A model generated the notes under the pieces. It made no database searches, had not been told where the DNA came from, and saw nothing but the letters and a program-made list of their open reading frames with translations. The translations under genes and the position numbers were made by a program. A stretch of DNA of 62,207 nucleotides from Chengkuizengella sediminis (lineage in GTDB: Bacteria; Bacillota; Bacilli; Paenibacillales; KCTC-33759), in the NCBI RefSeq assembly GCF_010078385.1, contig NZ_SIJC01000016.1:1-62207 (forward strand). Reading direction: 5' to 3'. This document shows positions 1-9,468 of this stretch, in pieces. Each line of letters starts with the position of its first letter. Positions within the stretch are counted from its first letter, which is position 1.

Positions 1-99
1 GGGGTACCACGCGTACCCATACCGAACACGACCGTTAAGCCCTCCAGCGCCGATGGTACTTGGACCGCAAGGTCCTGGGAGAGTAGGACGTTGCCAAGC
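1..99 (+). rRNA. rrf: 5S rRNA, 3' part (5' end outside window)
   Basis: The first ~99 bases match the conserved body and 3' end of Firmicute 5S rRNA, including the CCGAACACGACCGTTAAG core and the closing GAGAGTAGGACG...GCCAAGC. Only the first ~17 bases of the molecule are missing. This is the last gene of an upstream rRNA operon read on the plus strand, and a strong terminator follows directly. Confidence 0.95.
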
Positions 100-105
100 T
101 AAACC

Positions 106-145
106 AAAGACACTGTAGTGATATACTCACTACAGTGTCTTTTTT
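106..145 (+). terminator. Intrinsic terminator of the upstream rRNA operon
   Basis: A perfect 15-bp stem (AAAGACACTGTAGTG at 106-120, its complement at 128-142) with a 7-nt loop leads into a T run, seven bases after the 5S sequence. Confidence 0.93.
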
Positions 146-200
146 CGTTTTTGGAAGTAATTCTCATAGTTACTTGCGTTTTCTTTGGAAATAGAGTGGT

Positions 201-280
201 TAGCGGGAATGAAGGGTCTTATTTTGCTTATTTCAGAATTCTATTAGATACTAGAGGGAAAAAACGGTCTTATTTTAGCT
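201..280. repeat. Two-copy imperfect direct repeat, ~51-bp period
   Basis: Unit 1 (201-228) and unit 2 (252-280) both read TAG[C/A]GGGAA...GGTCTTATTTT followed by GCT. A weaker inverted version (AAGACCGTGAATTCCCC) lies around 375-395. No credible gene covers the region. It looks like a fragment of a dispersed intergenic repeat. A genome-wide copy count would be needed to prove that. Confidence 0.5.
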
Positions 281-395
281 GTTTTTTAATAAAAAGAGGT
301 AAATTGTACGATAATGCTAGAAATAAGGCCATCAAAACCCGCTATTTAAATAACTAAGTTCCTTTTTGGCGACTTAAGACCGTGAATTCCCCTTA

Positions 396-554
396 TTTTT
401 CCTTTTAAACAGCTCCCTAAACCTTTACTGAAGCAACTTGAATTGATCAGTGGAACTCTAAAGAGTTTTGATTACACTCACAAAATTTGTTTTGAATATT
501 TCAAATTTCTTATTCAAAAAAATAAAACATTGCTTAAGAGTTTCATTCTTTAAC
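396..554. other. AT-rich spacer, no gene seen
   Basis: This is very AT-rich sequence with stop codons in all frames and no convincing ORF, RNA gene or terminator. It separates the rrn operon end from the ctsR promoter region. Confidence 0.6.
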
Positions 555-596
555 TCACCGATTGGCGAGCCTTAAAGGTGAAGACAGAGGGGGAGT
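555..596 (-). repeat. 42-bp dispersed repeat, copy A (inverted relative to 54121-54162)
   Basis: The reverse complement of this segment matches 54121-54162 at about 35 of 42 positions by eye. The shared core is CCCTCTGTCTT...AGGCTCGCCAATCGG. Both copies are intergenic. In copy B the GC-rich end forms a small hairpin followed by T8. Here that hairpin has one mismatch and no T run. Confidence 0.7.
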
Positions 597-742
597 TGCA
601 CTTATACTTTTTACATTAAAATATTTATAAATTAAAGTATTAAAAATAAAAATTGACCTAATAACCTATAATTGGTCATGAATTCCGCTTTTTTTGTAAA
701 TAATAGTACACTGTGAAAGAAAAAAGGGTTTGAACGATAAAT

Positions 743-770
743 TTGCAAAATAAACATAATTGGGTATAAT
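743..770 (+). promoter_or_regulatory. SigA-type promoter of the ctsR operon
   Basis: A -35 element TTGCAA (743-748) and a perfect -10 TATAAT (765-770) are 16 bp apart, directly upstream of the CtsR operator. Confidence 0.75.
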
Positions 771-778
771 AGTTATAA

Positions 779-795
779 GGTCAAAGAAAGTCAAA
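779..795 (+). promoter_or_regulatory. CtsR operator (heptad direct repeat)
   Basis: GGTCAAAGAAAGTCAAA matches the CtsR consensus, a direct repeat of GGTCAAA/GTCAAA separated by three bases, exactly. It lies just after the -10 box, so bound CtsR would block initiation and autoregulate ctsR-mcsA-mcsB-clpC. A 5-bp palindrome (GTCAG/CTGAC, 796-810) and a further GTCAAA at about 814 follow. Confidence 0.9.
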
Positions 796-847
796 GTCAG
801 TTAAACTGACAACGTCAAACAACGTGAATGCTTGGGGGAACTGATAT

Positions 848-1309
848 ATGCGTAATATTTCCGATATTATTGAACAATATCTGAAACATATTCTGCATGA
901 AAGCGAAGAGAAGGTCGTTGAAATTCAACGGAACGATTTAGCAGATCAGTTTAATTGTGTTCCTTCTCAAATCAATTACGTCATTAGTACTCGGTTCACT
1001 TTGGAGAAAGGTTATTTAGTTCAGAGTAAACGAGGTGGTGGCGGATACATTCGAATACAAAAGGTATTGTTCCCATCAAATTCATCTCTTCAGAATCATA
1101 TATTTCAAACGATTGGTCAACAAATCGATCAATCTGCAGCGGAAGGATTCATTTATCAACTTGAAGATACGGGTATCATAAGCGCCCGTGAAGCCAATTT
1201 GTTTAGAGCTGCAATAACAAGAGATGTATTAACATTAAAGTTACCCTTAAGAGATGAAATCAGAGCAAAAGTCTTGAAAGCCATGCTCATTTCTTTAATT
1301 AGTAAATAA
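848..1309 (+). CDS. ctsR: Transcriptional repressor CtsR
   Basis: CtsR represses class III heat-shock genes (clp genes and its own operon) by binding tandem heptads such as the one at 779-795. The 153-residue protein has the expected length. It has an N-terminal winged helix-turn-helix and the diagnostic glycine-rich wing RGGGGYIRI at residues 62-70. Arg62 of this wing is the residue that McsB arginine phosphorylation is known to target. The C-terminal half is the dimerisation/McsB-interaction domain. The ATG follows GGGGGA at good spacing. It is the first gene of a four-gene operon, with mcsA 15 bases downstream. Confidence 0.97.
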   Translation: MRNISDIIEQYLKHILHESEEKVVEIQRNDLADQFNCVPSQINYVISTRFTLEKGYLVQSKRGGGGYIRIQKVLFPSNSSLQNHIFQTIGQQIDQSAAEGFIYQLEDTGIISAREANLFRAAITRDVLTLKLPLRDEIRAKVLKAMLISLISK

Positions 1310-1324
1310 GGGAGGTTTGATTGT

Positions 1325-1843
1325 GTGATATGCCAAGAGTGCGGTAACAAACCAGCAGCATTACATTTCACTAAAATAGTAAATGGTGAAAAAACAGAGT
1401 TTCATTTGTGCGAGTCTTGTGCTAGGGAAAAGGGTGATTCTATTCCAGGTGCACCCAATGGGTTCTCGATACACAATTTATTATCGGGCATTTTAGAATT
1501 TGAGCCATCAATGGGTCAAAATGTAAAACAACAAAAAAAAGTGATTCGATGTGAAAATTGCGGTCTGACTTATTCTCAGTTTAGAAAAATAGGGCGTTTT
1601 GGTTGTAGCTCCTGTTATAATCATTTTTCAGATCCATTAAACCCATTGCTTAAAAGAGTACATGGCAATTCAGTTCATGTTGGTAAAATCCCTAAGATAT
1701 CTGGTGGGAAAATAAAATATAAACGTCAAATCAAAGATCTAAAAAAAGAACTTCAATCAAAAATTGATCTTGAAGAATTTGAAGAGGCAGCAAAACTTCG
1801 TGATGAAATTCGCAGCCTGGAGCAAAAAATATCAGAGGCATAA
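1325..1843 (+). CDS. mcsA: Protein-arginine kinase activator McsA
   Basis: McsA activates the arginine kinase McsB and acts in the ClpC quality-control system. Four zinc-type CxxC pairs are visible: C3/C6, C29/C32, C76/C79 and C94/C97. The C-terminal ~35 residues form a UvrB/UvrC (UVR) motif (LKKELQSKIDLEEFEEAAKL), as in all McsA proteins. The GTG start at 1325 lies 9 bases after GGAGG and directly precedes the conserved IC(x)2C opening. It is 172 residues long, close to the family norm. It is co-transcribed with ctsR and mcsB. Confidence 0.96.
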   Translation: MICQECGNKPAALHFTKIVNGEKTEFHLCESCAREKGDSIPGAPNGFSIHNLLSGILEFEPSMGQNVKQQKKVIRCENCGLTYSQFRKIGRFGCSSCYNHFSDPLNPLLKRVHGNSVHVGKIPKISGGKIKYKRQIKDLKKELQSKIDLEEFEEAAKLRDEIRSLEQKISEA

Positions 1844-1883
1844 ATTTAAATAAGTTCAACCTTAATTCTAGGGGGGATTAGGA

Positions 1884-2942
1884 TTGTCTTTAGAACGATT
1901 TATTGAGGACGCATTAAGTGAATGGATGAAGGGTGAAGGAGCAGACTCCGACATCGTAATTAGCAGCAGAATCCGTTTGGCTAGGAACTTAACTCACTAT
2001 CCATTTCCAATGCTTTCAACCAATCAACAATCTGAAGAAGTATTAGAAAAAGTATCTGATGTAGTTCATGATGAAGATTTAAAAATGATTAGTAATTTTG
2101 AACGAATCCCGCTTTCTGAAATAAACAGTTTAGAAAGTAAAGTTTTAGTCGAGAAACACTTAATTAGTCCTAATTTAGCAGAGGAATCACGTAATGGTGC
2201 AGTGATTCTCAGTGAAAATGAGTCTATTAGCATTATGATTAATGAGGAAGACCATATTCGCATTCAATGTTTATTTCCAGGTTTTCAAATTAATGAAGCA
2301 TGGGAACTAGCCAATCATATTGATGATATATTTGAAGCGAAATTAAATTATGCTTTTGACGAGAAAAAAGGATATCTGACAAGTTGTCCAACTAATGTTG
2401 GCACAGGAATCCGAGCTTCTGTTATGCTCCACCTTCCAGCTTTAGTACTTACACAGCAAATCAATCGAATACTTACAGCAGTTAGTCAAGTTGGTTTAGC
2501 TGTTAGAGGGTTGTATGGTGAAGGAAGTGAGTCTTTAGGAAATCTCTTTCAGATATCAAATCAAATTACATTGGGACAGTCTGAACCAGAGATTATTCAC
2601 AATTTATATAGTGTGGTAAAACAAATTATTGAACACGAGAGAACAGCAAGGGCTAAGATGTTATCTGAGTCAAAAACATTTTTACTAGACCGAGTTAATC
2701 GTTCCTATGGAATTTTGTCTTATGCACAAATTATGGATTCGAAGGAAGCTGCTCAACGGCTTTCAGACGTTAGATTAGGGATAGATTTAGGTCTAATATC
2801 TAATGTATCAGCGAATGTTTTAAATGAATTAATGATTATGACTCAGCCAGGATTTTTACAGCAATATGCAAGTAAGAAGCTTTCTTCTGATGAAAGAGAT
2901 GTTTTAAGGGCTGAGATGATTAGAGAGAGAATTAAAAAATAA
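1884..2942 (+). CDS. mcsB: Protein-arginine kinase McsB
   Basis: McsB phosphorylates arginine residues on CtsR and damaged proteins, marking them for ClpC-ClpP. It belongs to the phosphagen (creatine/arginine) kinase fold. The nucleotide-binding SSRIRLARN motif lies near residues 27-35, the conserved NEEDHIRIQ near 120-128, and the catalytic-pocket cysteine in SCPTNVGTGIRAS at about C168. The TTG start at 1884 is preceded by GGGGGG at 7-8 bases and gives the MSLERFIEDALS opening expected for McsB. The length of 352 is typical. It is third in the ctsR operon. Confidence 0.97.
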   Translation: MSLERFIEDALSEWMKGEGADSDIVISSRIRLARNLTHYPFPMLSTNQQSEEVLEKVSDVVHDEDLKMISNFERIPLSEINSLESKVLVEKHLISPNLAEESRNGAVILSENESISIMINEEDHIRIQCLFPGFQINEAWELANHIDDIFEAKLNYAFDEKKGYLTSCPTNVGTGIRASVMLHLPALVLTQQINRILTAVSQVGLAVRGLYGEGSESLGNLFQISNQITLGQSEPEIIHNLYSVVKQIIEHERTARAKMLSESKTFLLDRVNRSYGILSYAQIMDSKEAAQRLSDVRLGIDLGLISNVSANVLNELMIMTQPGFLQQYASKKLSSDERDVLRAEMIRERIKK

Positions 2943-2981
2943 TAAATAAATGAACTGAATTATATGGAGGTGTATGTCATT

Positions 2982-5402
2982 ATGATGTTTGGTAGGTTTA
3001 CAGAACGAGCGCAAAAAGTGCTCGCATTAGCTCAGGAAGAAGCAGTTCGTTTAGGACATAACAATATTGGAACTGAACATATTTTATTAGGTTTGATTCG
3101 AGAAGGAGAAGGGATTGCTGCTAAAGCGATTGTTTCATTGGGGTTAAGTTTGGAAAAGATACAGGATGAAGTTGAAAGCTTAATTGGAAGAGGGAAGGAA
3201 CAACCTTCAAACATAGCTTACACACCAAGAGCTAAAAAGGTGATTGAACTTTCGATGGATGAAGCAAGAAAATTAGGTCATACGTATGTAGGAACTGAGC
3301 ACATTTTATTAGGTCTCATTCGTGAGGGTGAGGGTGTTGCAGCAAGGGTACTTAGTAATTTAGGGATTAATTTAAATAAAGCTCGTCAAAAAGTATTACA
3401 GTTGTTAGGGAGCAGTGAGAGCTCATCATCCAGCCATAATACGGCAACAAATGCAAATACACCTACATTGGATGGATTAGCTAGAGATTTAACAGCCATT
3501 GCTAAAGAGGATAATTTGGACCCTGTCATAGGGAGAAATAAAGAAATCGAACGTGTCATTCAGGTACTAAGCAGAAGAACAAAAAATAACCCAGTATTAA
3601 TTGGTGAACCAGGTGTAGGTAAAACCGCCATTGCAGAAGGGCTTGCACAAAAAATTATTCATAATGAGATTCCTGAAACGCTCCGCGATAAAAGAGTCAT
3701 GACATTAGATATGGGTTCTGTTGTAGCTGGGACCAAATATCGTGGCGAATTTGAGGATCGTTTGAAAAAAATTATGGAAGAGATTCGCCAAGCAGGCAAT
3801 ATTATATTGTTTATAGATGAGCTTCACACATTAATCGGTGCAGGAGGCGCTGAGGGAGCGATTGATGCGTCTAACATTTTAAAGCCTTCCTTAGCTAGAG
3901 GAGAATTACAATGTATCGGTGCAACGACATTAGATGAATATAGAAAATATATCGAGAAGGATGCTGCTTTAGAAAGACGTTTCCAGCCGATCACAGTAGA
4001 TCAACCCTCACCTGAAGAAGCGATTCAGATTTTATACGGTTTACGTGACCGTTATGAAGCACATCATCGTGTGAAAATTACAGACGATGCAATTGAAGAA
4101 GCCGTGAAGCTTTCAGATCGATATATTACGGATCGATTTCTACCTGATAAAGCCATTGATTTAATCGATGAAGCAGGGTCGAAAGTAAGGCTCCGCTCAT
4201 ATACAGTACCGCCTGATTTAAAGCAGTTAGAAAGCAACTTAGAGGATATACGTAAAGAAAAGGATGCTGCAGTACAAAGTCAAGAATTTGAAAAAGCGGC
4301 TGGATTAAGAGATACAGAGCAAAAGCTACGTGAAGAATTAGATTCAACGAAAAAGGAATGGAAAGAAGAGCAAAGTAGTACGGATTCTGAAGTCACTCCA
4401 GAGGATATTGCTCAAGTTGTAGCTAGCTGGACAGGAATCCCTGTTAGCAAACTTGCAGAAGAAGAAACAGAACGATTATTAAAAATGGAGTCTATTTTAC
4501 ATGAGAGAGTCATAGGGCAAGATGAAGCAGTCAAATCAGTCAGTCGTTCTATTCGAAGAGCAAGAGCAGGTTTAAAAGATCCAAAAAGACCGATGGGTTC
4601 ATTCATTTTCCTAGGTCCAACAGGAGTTGGGAAAACCGAATTAGCTAGAGCTTTGGCAGAAGCACTATTTGGTGATGAAAATGCGATTCTACGAATCGAT
4701 ATGTCAGAATATATGGAGAAACACTCTACTTCAAGATTAGTTGGAGCACCTCCAGGGTACGTTGGATATGATGAAGGCGGTCAATTAACAGAAATGGTAC
4801 GTCGTAAACCTTATTCAGTTGTATTACTAGATGAGATAGAAAAAGCACATCCAGAAGTTTTTAATGTTTTATTACAAGTTTTAGAAGATGGACGTTTAAC
4901 AGACTCAAAGGGTCGTGTAGTTGATTTTAGAAATACATTAATCATTATGACATCTAACGTGGGTGCAGATACGATTAAGAAAAATTCTTCCTTAGGATTT
5001 ACAGCTGCAAGTGATGTAGGTAGAGATTATAATAATATGAAGGATAAAGTCATCGAAGAATTGAAAAAAAGCTTCCGTCCTGAATTTTTGAATCGTATTG
5101 ATGAATCGATCGTGTTCCATTCACTTGATGAGAAACACATTGCAGAAATTGTAACATTGATGGCAGAAGAACTTCGTAAACGTCTAAAAGAGCAGGAAGT
5201 AGACTTTAGTTTAACGGATTCAGCCAAAGCCTTCCTTGCAAAAGAAGGGTACGACCCAACCTACGGGGCGAGACCTTTACGCAGAGCGATTCAAAAGCAT
5301 ATTGAGGATAGATTATCAGAAGAGCTTCTAAAAGGGAATATCACTAAAGGTGGCGCGATCGTAATTGATGAAAAAGATGGAGAGTTATTGGTTCAAAAAT
5401 AA
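2982..5402 (+). CDS. clpC: ATP-dependent Clp protease ATP-binding subunit ClpC
   Basis: ClpC is the Hsp100/AAA+ unfoldase that feeds substrates, including phospho-arginine-tagged proteins, to ClpP. Two Clp-N repeats occupy residues ~1-145. The first AAA module has Walker A GEPGVGKT at 208-215. A UVR/coiled-coil middle domain lies near 415-450, and the second AAA module has GPTGVGKT at 545-552. An in-frame ATG exists at 2964. The start is placed at ATG 2982 ([11 protein letters not shown]) because GGAGG at 2966-2970 lies 11 bases upstream and orthologues begin there, giving 806 residues. It is the last gene of the CtsR operon. Confidence 0.97.
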   Translation: MMFGRFTERAQKVLALAQEEAVRLGHNNIGTEHILLGLIREGEGIAAKAIVSLGLSLEKIQDEVESLIGRGKEQPSNIAYTPRAKKVIELSMDEARKLGHTYVGTEHILLGLIREGEGVAARVLSNLGINLNKARQKVLQLLGSSESSSSSHNTATNANTPTLDGLARDLTAIAKEDNLDPVIGRNKEIERVIQVLSRRTKNNPVLIGEPGVGKTAIAEGLAQKIIHNEIPETLRDKRVMTLDMGSVVAGTKYRGEFEDRLKKIMEEIRQAGNIILFIDELHTLIGAGGAEGAIDASNILKPSLARGELQCIGATTLDEYRKYIEKDAALERRFQPITVDQPSPEEAIQILYGLRDRYEAHHRVKITDDAIEEAVKLSDRYITDRFLPDKAIDLIDEAGSKVRLRSYTVPPDLKQLESNLEDIRKEKDAAVQSQEFEKAAGLRDTEQKLREELDSTKKEWKEEQSSTDSEVTPEDIAQVVASWTGIPVSKLAEEETERLLKMESILHERVIGQDEAVKSVSRSIRRARAGLKDPKRPMGSFIFLGPTGVGKTELARALAEALFGDENAILRIDMSEYMEKHSTSRLVGAPPGYVGYDEGGQLTEMVRRKPYSVVLLDEIEKAHPEVFNVLLQVLEDGRLTDSKGRVVDFRNTLIIMTSNVGADTIKKNSSLGFTAASDVGRDYNNMKDKVIEELKKSFRPEFLNRIDESIVFHSLDEKHIAEIVTLMAEELRKRLKEQEVDFSLTDSAKAFLAKEGYDPTYGARPLRRAIQKHIEDRLSEELLKGNITKGGAIVIDEKDGELLVQK

Positions 5403-5427
5403 TTAGAGCGTCAGCCTAATAGAACAA

Positions 5428-5472
5428 AAACCCCGAAATTTTGGATTCTTATGAACCAAAATTCGGGGTTTA
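5428..5472. terminator. Bidirectional terminator between clpC and fabV
   Basis: A ~16-bp stem (AAACCCCGAA..TTTTGG with its complement CCAAAATTCGGGGTTT) is flanked by A and T runs. It can terminate clpC on the plus strand and fabV on the minus strand. Confidence 0.85.
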
Positions 5473-5487
5473 TTAATAAAAGTTACT

Positions 5488-6669
5488 TCACTTATTAGGA
5501 TACATAGGATCTACGTCTGCTTCATAATCTACTCCATCGAAAGCAAAACCAAATATTTGTAGAAATTCTTTGCGATATCCTTCTATATCAGAAAGTTGTT
5601 CTAAGTTGTCAGTATTAACGTCCTTCCATAGTGCGGCAACTTTTTCTTGAACGTCTTCTTTCATTTCCCAATCATCAATACGAATACGTCCATTTTCATC
5701 TAAAGGTTTTGGTGTTGATGTATAAAGACTCTCATTAAAGAGTCTATACATTTGTTCGATACACCCTTCATGAAGTCCTTTTTCTTTCATGACTTTATAT
5801 AAGAGAGAGATATATAAAGGAACTACGGGAATAGCAGAGCTAGATTGTGTAACTAAAGCTTTATTGACGGATACAAATGCTCTTCCATTGATGGATTTGA
5901 GTTGTTCATTTAAATGATGAGCAGTTTGATCTAAATGTTCTTTAGCTTTTCCGATGGTTCCGTTTTTATATATTGCATGTGTAACCTCTGGACCTATGTA
6001 ATTATATGCCACAGTTGAAAATCCTTCTGCTAGGACCTCAGCTTTGTCTAAGGCTTCAATCCATAACTGCCAGTCTTCTCCACCCATGACTTTAATGGTT
6101 TGTTCTATTTCTTCTTCTGTTGCCGGATCCACTGTAATTTCAGATACGACACCTTTTTGGGTATTTACAGTTTTATTTGTATATGCGGCTTTAGTTGGTT
6201 TAATTACTGAGTTATATACCTCACCAGTTTTTGGATCAAGTCGTCGAGGTGATGCTAAACTGTATACAACTAAATCTACTTTTCCAAAATCTTTTTTTAT
6301 AAGTTCAATCGTATCTTTTTTAATTTCATCAGAAAATGCATCGCCATTAAAGCTCTTAGCATAATAACCTGCTTGATTAGCCTCATTTTCAAAAGCGATA
6401 TTATTGTACCATCCAGCAGATGCTGTTTTAGTTTCAGAAGCGGGTTTTTCAAAATAAACACCAATTGTATCTGCTCCTGCACCAAAGGTTGAAACAATAC
6501 GTGAAGATAAGCCAAACCCTTGGGATGAGCCAATGACAAGCACTTTTTTTGGTCCTTCTATTTGTTGTTGTTTTTTTACGTAATTGATTTGATTTAAAAC
6601 ATTTTTTTCACATCCTGTAGGGTGCGCGGTTGTACAAATGAAACCTCTAATTTTCGGTTTTACGATCAT
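5488..6669 (-). CDS. fabV: Trans-2-enoyl-ACP/CoA reductase FabV
   Basis: FabV carries out the NADH-dependent last step of each fatty-acid elongation cycle and is a triclosan-tolerant alternative to FabI. It opens with the family signature MIVKPKIRGFICTTAHPTGC. A Rossmann-type SSQGFGLSSRI segment follows. The catalytic Tyr-x8-Lys is Y234...K243, in AIYKNGTIGKAK. The start is set at 6669 because GGAGG (6680-6684) sits 10 bases upstream and homologues begin at MIVKP. A longer in-frame reading to 6717 is unlikely. It is 393 residues long, normal for the family. It stands alone, convergent with clpC and divergent from radA, interrupting the usual clpC-radA order. Confidence 0.95.
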   Translation of the reverse strand: MIVKPKIRGFICTTAHPTGCEKNVLNQINYVKKQQQIEGPKKVLVIGSSQGFGLSSRIVSTFGAGADTIGVYFEKPASETKTASAGWYNNIAFENEANQAGYYAKSFNGDAFSDEIKKDTIELIKKDFGKVDLVVYSLASPRRLDPKTGEVYNSVIKPTKAAYTNKTVNTQKGVVSEITVDPATEEEIEQTIKVMGGEDWQLWIEALDKAEVLAEGFSTVAYNYIGPEVTHAIYKNGTIGKAKEHLDQTAHHLNEQLKSINGRAFVSVNKALVTQSSSAIPVVPLYISLLYKVMKEKGLHEGCIEQMYRLFNESLYTSTPKPLDENGRIRIDDWEMKEDVQEKVAALWKDVNTDNLEQLSDIEGYRKEFLQIFGFAFDGVDYEADVDPMYPNK

Positions 6670-6705
6670 ATTAAATTTACCTCCATATACTTGCATATAA
6701 TTATT

Positions 6706-6733
6706 ATTATAATTCATTTGAGAAATAAGTCAC
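6706..6733 (-). promoter_or_regulatory. Probable fabV promoter
   Basis: On the minus strand, GTGACT (6728-6733) and a perfect TATAAT (6706-6711) are separated by 16 bp, about 36 bases upstream of the FabV start. No FapR-like operator was recognised. Confidence 0.45.
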
Positions 6734-6839
6734 CCTTTACTTTAATCGAATGCTCTTTTCAGTTTTTGAACAAAATGGTAAACTTTGAAGTAATATTAAG
6801 TGTACACGATGAATTACATTTAAGGATTGGTTTACAAAT

Positions 6840-8207
6840 ATGGCAAAAAACAAAGTGAAATATACATGTCAACATTGCGGTTATGAATCTCCCAAATGGA
6901 TGGGTAAATGTCCAGGGTGTTCATCATGGAATAGTCTTGTAGAGGAAACAGTAAAACAAATTAAAACCAAAGGGATGAAGGAATCTAATTATATATCACA
7001 GGAAAAAGCCACATCCATTTTAGAAATTGAAGGTGCAAAGGAACCGAGGATTTTAACAGATTTTAAAGAATTAGACCGTGTATTTGGAGGAGGGGTTGTA
7101 CCGGGTTCACTTATATTAGTAGGTGGAGATCCAGGCATTGGTAAATCCACTCTTTTATTGCAAATGTCACATGCTTTAGTGCAAAAAAAATGTAAGGTAC
7201 TTTATATTTCCGGTGAAGAATCCGTGAAACAATTAAAACTTCGAGCAGATCGACTAGGCGTTTTATCCGCAGATTTATATGTTCTTTGTGAGACGAATAT
7301 GGATTCGATTGAAGAAGCCGTACAACATGTGGAACCTGATTTTTTAGTTATTGATTCCATTCAGACAGTTTATCAACCCATGTTAGAATCAGCACCAGGC
7401 AGTGTTTCACAAGTTCGCGAATGTACAAGTGCATTTATGAGAATAGCTAAGAATAAAGGTATAGCAACTGTATTAGTAGGTCATGTTACAAAAGAAGGGG
7501 CTATAGCCGGCCCTAGAATGCTTGAACATATGGTGGATTGTGTACTTTACTTTGAAGGTGAAAAACAGCACACTTTTCGAATCTTAAGAGCGGTAAAAAA
7601 CCGTTTTGGTTCCACAAATGAGATGGGTATATTTGAAATGAAGGAATTGGGACTTGTTGAGGTTAGTAATCCTTCTGAATTGTTTTTATCAGAAAGACCT
7701 TTAGGGGTATCTGGCTCAATTGTGGTTTCCAGCATGGAAGGTACTCGACCTATTTTAGTTGAAATACAGGCGTTAATCTCTTCAACTAATTTTCCAGCAC
7801 CTCGCAGAATGACTACTGGGGTGGATCATAATAGACTATCACTCATCATGGCAGTTTTAGAAAAGAGGATGGGATTGTTTTTGCAAAATCAAGACGCTTT
7901 TTTAAATGTAGCAGGTGGTGTGAAACTAGATGAGCCAGCCATTGACTTGGCACTCGCTGTTAGTATTGTTTCAAGCTTCAAAGATCAACCGACACGACCA
8001 TATGATGTAGTATGTGGTGAAATTGGCCTTACAGGTGAAGTAAGGGCTGTTTCTAGAATTGAAGAACGTGTGAAGGAAGCTCAAAAATTAGGTTTTAAAC
8101 GAATGATTGTACCAGAAAATAGTTTGAAAGGGTGGACGCCTCCTAAAAATATTGAGATTATAGGCGTTCGTAATGTTTCACAAGCACTTGAAGTAGCTTT
8201 ACAATGA
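6840..8207 (+). CDS. radA: DNA repair protein RadA
   Basis: RadA (Sms) is a RecA-like ATPase that helps process recombination intermediates by driving branch migration. The N-terminal zinc finger has C10, C13, C24 and C27. The Walker A motif [10 protein letters not shown] is at 95-104. The RadA-specific KNRFG motif is near residue 255. A Lon-protease-like C-terminal domain fills the last ~170 residues. The ATG at 6840 begins the conserved [14 protein letters not shown]. The ribosome binding site (AAGGA about 14 bases upstream) is weak. It is 455 residues long, followed closely by disA as in Bacillus, which supports co-transcription. Confidence 0.96.
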   Translation: MAKNKVKYTCQHCGYESPKWMGKCPGCSSWNSLVEETVKQIKTKGMKESNYISQEKATSILEIEGAKEPRILTDFKELDRVFGGGVVPGSLILVGGDPGIGKSTLLLQMSHALVQKKCKVLYISGEESVKQLKLRADRLGVLSADLYVLCETNMDSIEEAVQHVEPDFLVIDSIQTVYQPMLESAPGSVSQVRECTSAFMRIAKNKGIATVLVGHVTKEGAIAGPRMLEHMVDCVLYFEGEKQHTFRILRAVKNRFGSTNEMGIFEMKELGLVEVSNPSELFLSERPLGVSGSIVVSSMEGTRPILVEIQALISSTNFPAPRRMTTGVDHNRLSLIMAVLEKRMGLFLQNQDAFLNVAGGVKLDEPAIDLALAVSIVSSFKDQPTRPYDVVCGEIGLTGEVRAVSRIEERVKEAQKLGFKRMIVPENSLKGWTPPKNIEIIGVRNVSQALEVALQ

Positions 8208-8267
8208 GGTACAGTTTAGAATAGACAAAATAAGACCACGAGGACAAGTAAGGGGGTGCGTCGTCTT

Positions 8268-9344
8268 ATGCAAGAAGAGAAACAACTAGATGTCGTTAGC
8301 CAAATCCTAAGGTTAGTCGCTCCTGGTACTCCTTTTAGGGATGGATTAGAGAATGTACTACGTGCAAAAACCGGTGCGTTGATTGTTGTCGGTTGTACGC
8401 CCGAAATCATGGAGTTAGTAGATGGAGGATTTTCCATAAATAGTGACTTTTCGCCTAATAATTTATATGAACTAGCAAAAATGGATGGGGCGATTATCTT
8501 AAGTGAGGATATCAAACGGATCTTATATGCCAATACACAATTAAATCCCGATCCCTCTATTCCATCAACTGAAACTGGAATTCGGCATCGTACGGCGGAG
8601 AGAGTTGCCAACCAAACAAGAAAATTAGTGATATCTATTTCACAAAGAAGAAACATAATCACTTTATATCAAGGGAAATTACGGTATTCATTAAAAGATA
8701 TAGGAGTGATCTTAACAAAAGCAAATCAGGCTATTCAAACTCTTGAAAAATATAAAGCCGTATTGGATCAGTCATTAACAAATTTAAGTGCGTTAGAATT
8801 TGAGGAGTTAGTGACTTTACATGATGTCACTAATGTTGTTCAACGATTAGAAATGGTGCTTCGAATCAAAGCAGAAATTAAAAAGTATATTATTGAATTA
8901 GGTTCTGAAGGTCGTTTAATTAGTATGCAGTTGGATGAGTTAGTTGCAACAGTAGATGACGAAGCTTATTTACTTTTGAAAGATTATTGTAAGGATATCG
9001 ATGAAGATTTCATTCAAGATGTCAAACAAAATCTTAAAAAATTAACGGATGATGATTTATTAGAGCACCAAAACATTTTACGTGTCATAGGAACATTTAA
9101 GTCAAATGTTTCTTTAGAAGAAACCATTTCTCCAAGAGGATTCCGTATGTTAAATAAAATCCCGAGAATACCAACGGTCATTGTTATGAACCTAATTAAA
9201 AACTTTAAAAGTTTGCCCTATATATTAATGGCTACGATTGAGGAATTGGATGAGGTTGATGGAATTGGAGAAGTACGTGCAAGAGCAATTAAAGAAGGAT
9301 TAAAGAGAATTCAAGAACAAGTATTTATTGACAGACATATTTAA
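8268..9344 (+). CDS. disA: DNA integrity scanning diadenylate cyclase DisA
   Basis: DisA makes c-di-AMP from two ATP and scans DNA for branched structures, delaying sporulation when damage is found. The N-terminal DAC domain carries DGA (73-75) and RHR (106-108), the signature catalytic motifs. A helical linker follows. The C-terminal helix-hairpin-helix region ([19 protein letters not shown]) binds DNA. The ATG at 8268 is chosen because AGGGGG lies ~11 bases upstream. A GTG at 8256 would overlap that ribosome binding site. The 358 residues match the ~360 of orthologues. It sits directly after radA. Confidence 0.95.
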   Translation: MQEEKQLDVVSQILRLVAPGTPFRDGLENVLRAKTGALIVVGCTPEIMELVDGGFSINSDFSPNNLYELAKMDGAIILSEDIKRILYANTQLNPDPSIPSTETGIRHRTAERVANQTRKLVISISQRRNIITLYQGKLRYSLKDIGVILTKANQAIQTLEKYKAVLDQSLTNLSALEFEELVTLHDVTNVVQRLEMVLRIKAEIKKYIIELGSEGRLISMQLDELVATVDDEAYLLLKDYCKDIDEDFIQDVKQNLKKLTDDDLLEHQNILRVIGTFKSNVSLEETISPRGFRMLNKIPRIPTVIVMNLIKNFKSLPYILMATIEELDEVDGIGEVRARAIKEGLKRIQEQVFIDRHI

Positions 9345-9468
9345 TTTCAATACAATCATACAAATGATAAGTATTTACTTTTTACAGTCCTTGAGGCTTT
9401 CTTACTATTGTTGTTTGTCCCTGTTCGTTCCCTTATTTAAAGGGTAATTTAATTTGAGGTGGAAAAAC

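Noticed and set aside
118-357. A 79-codon plus-strand reading frame just after the 5S gene
   Set aside because: It begins inside the rrn terminator hairpin and runs over the direct repeats, with no ribosome binding site and no resemblance to a protein family.
653-678. TTGACC...TATAAT upstream of ctsR as a promoter, and its TGACC/GGTCA inverted repeat as an operator
   Set aside because: The two hexamers are only 8 bp apart, which cannot form a SigA promoter, and the short inverted repeat has no known partner. The promoter at 743-770 is better.
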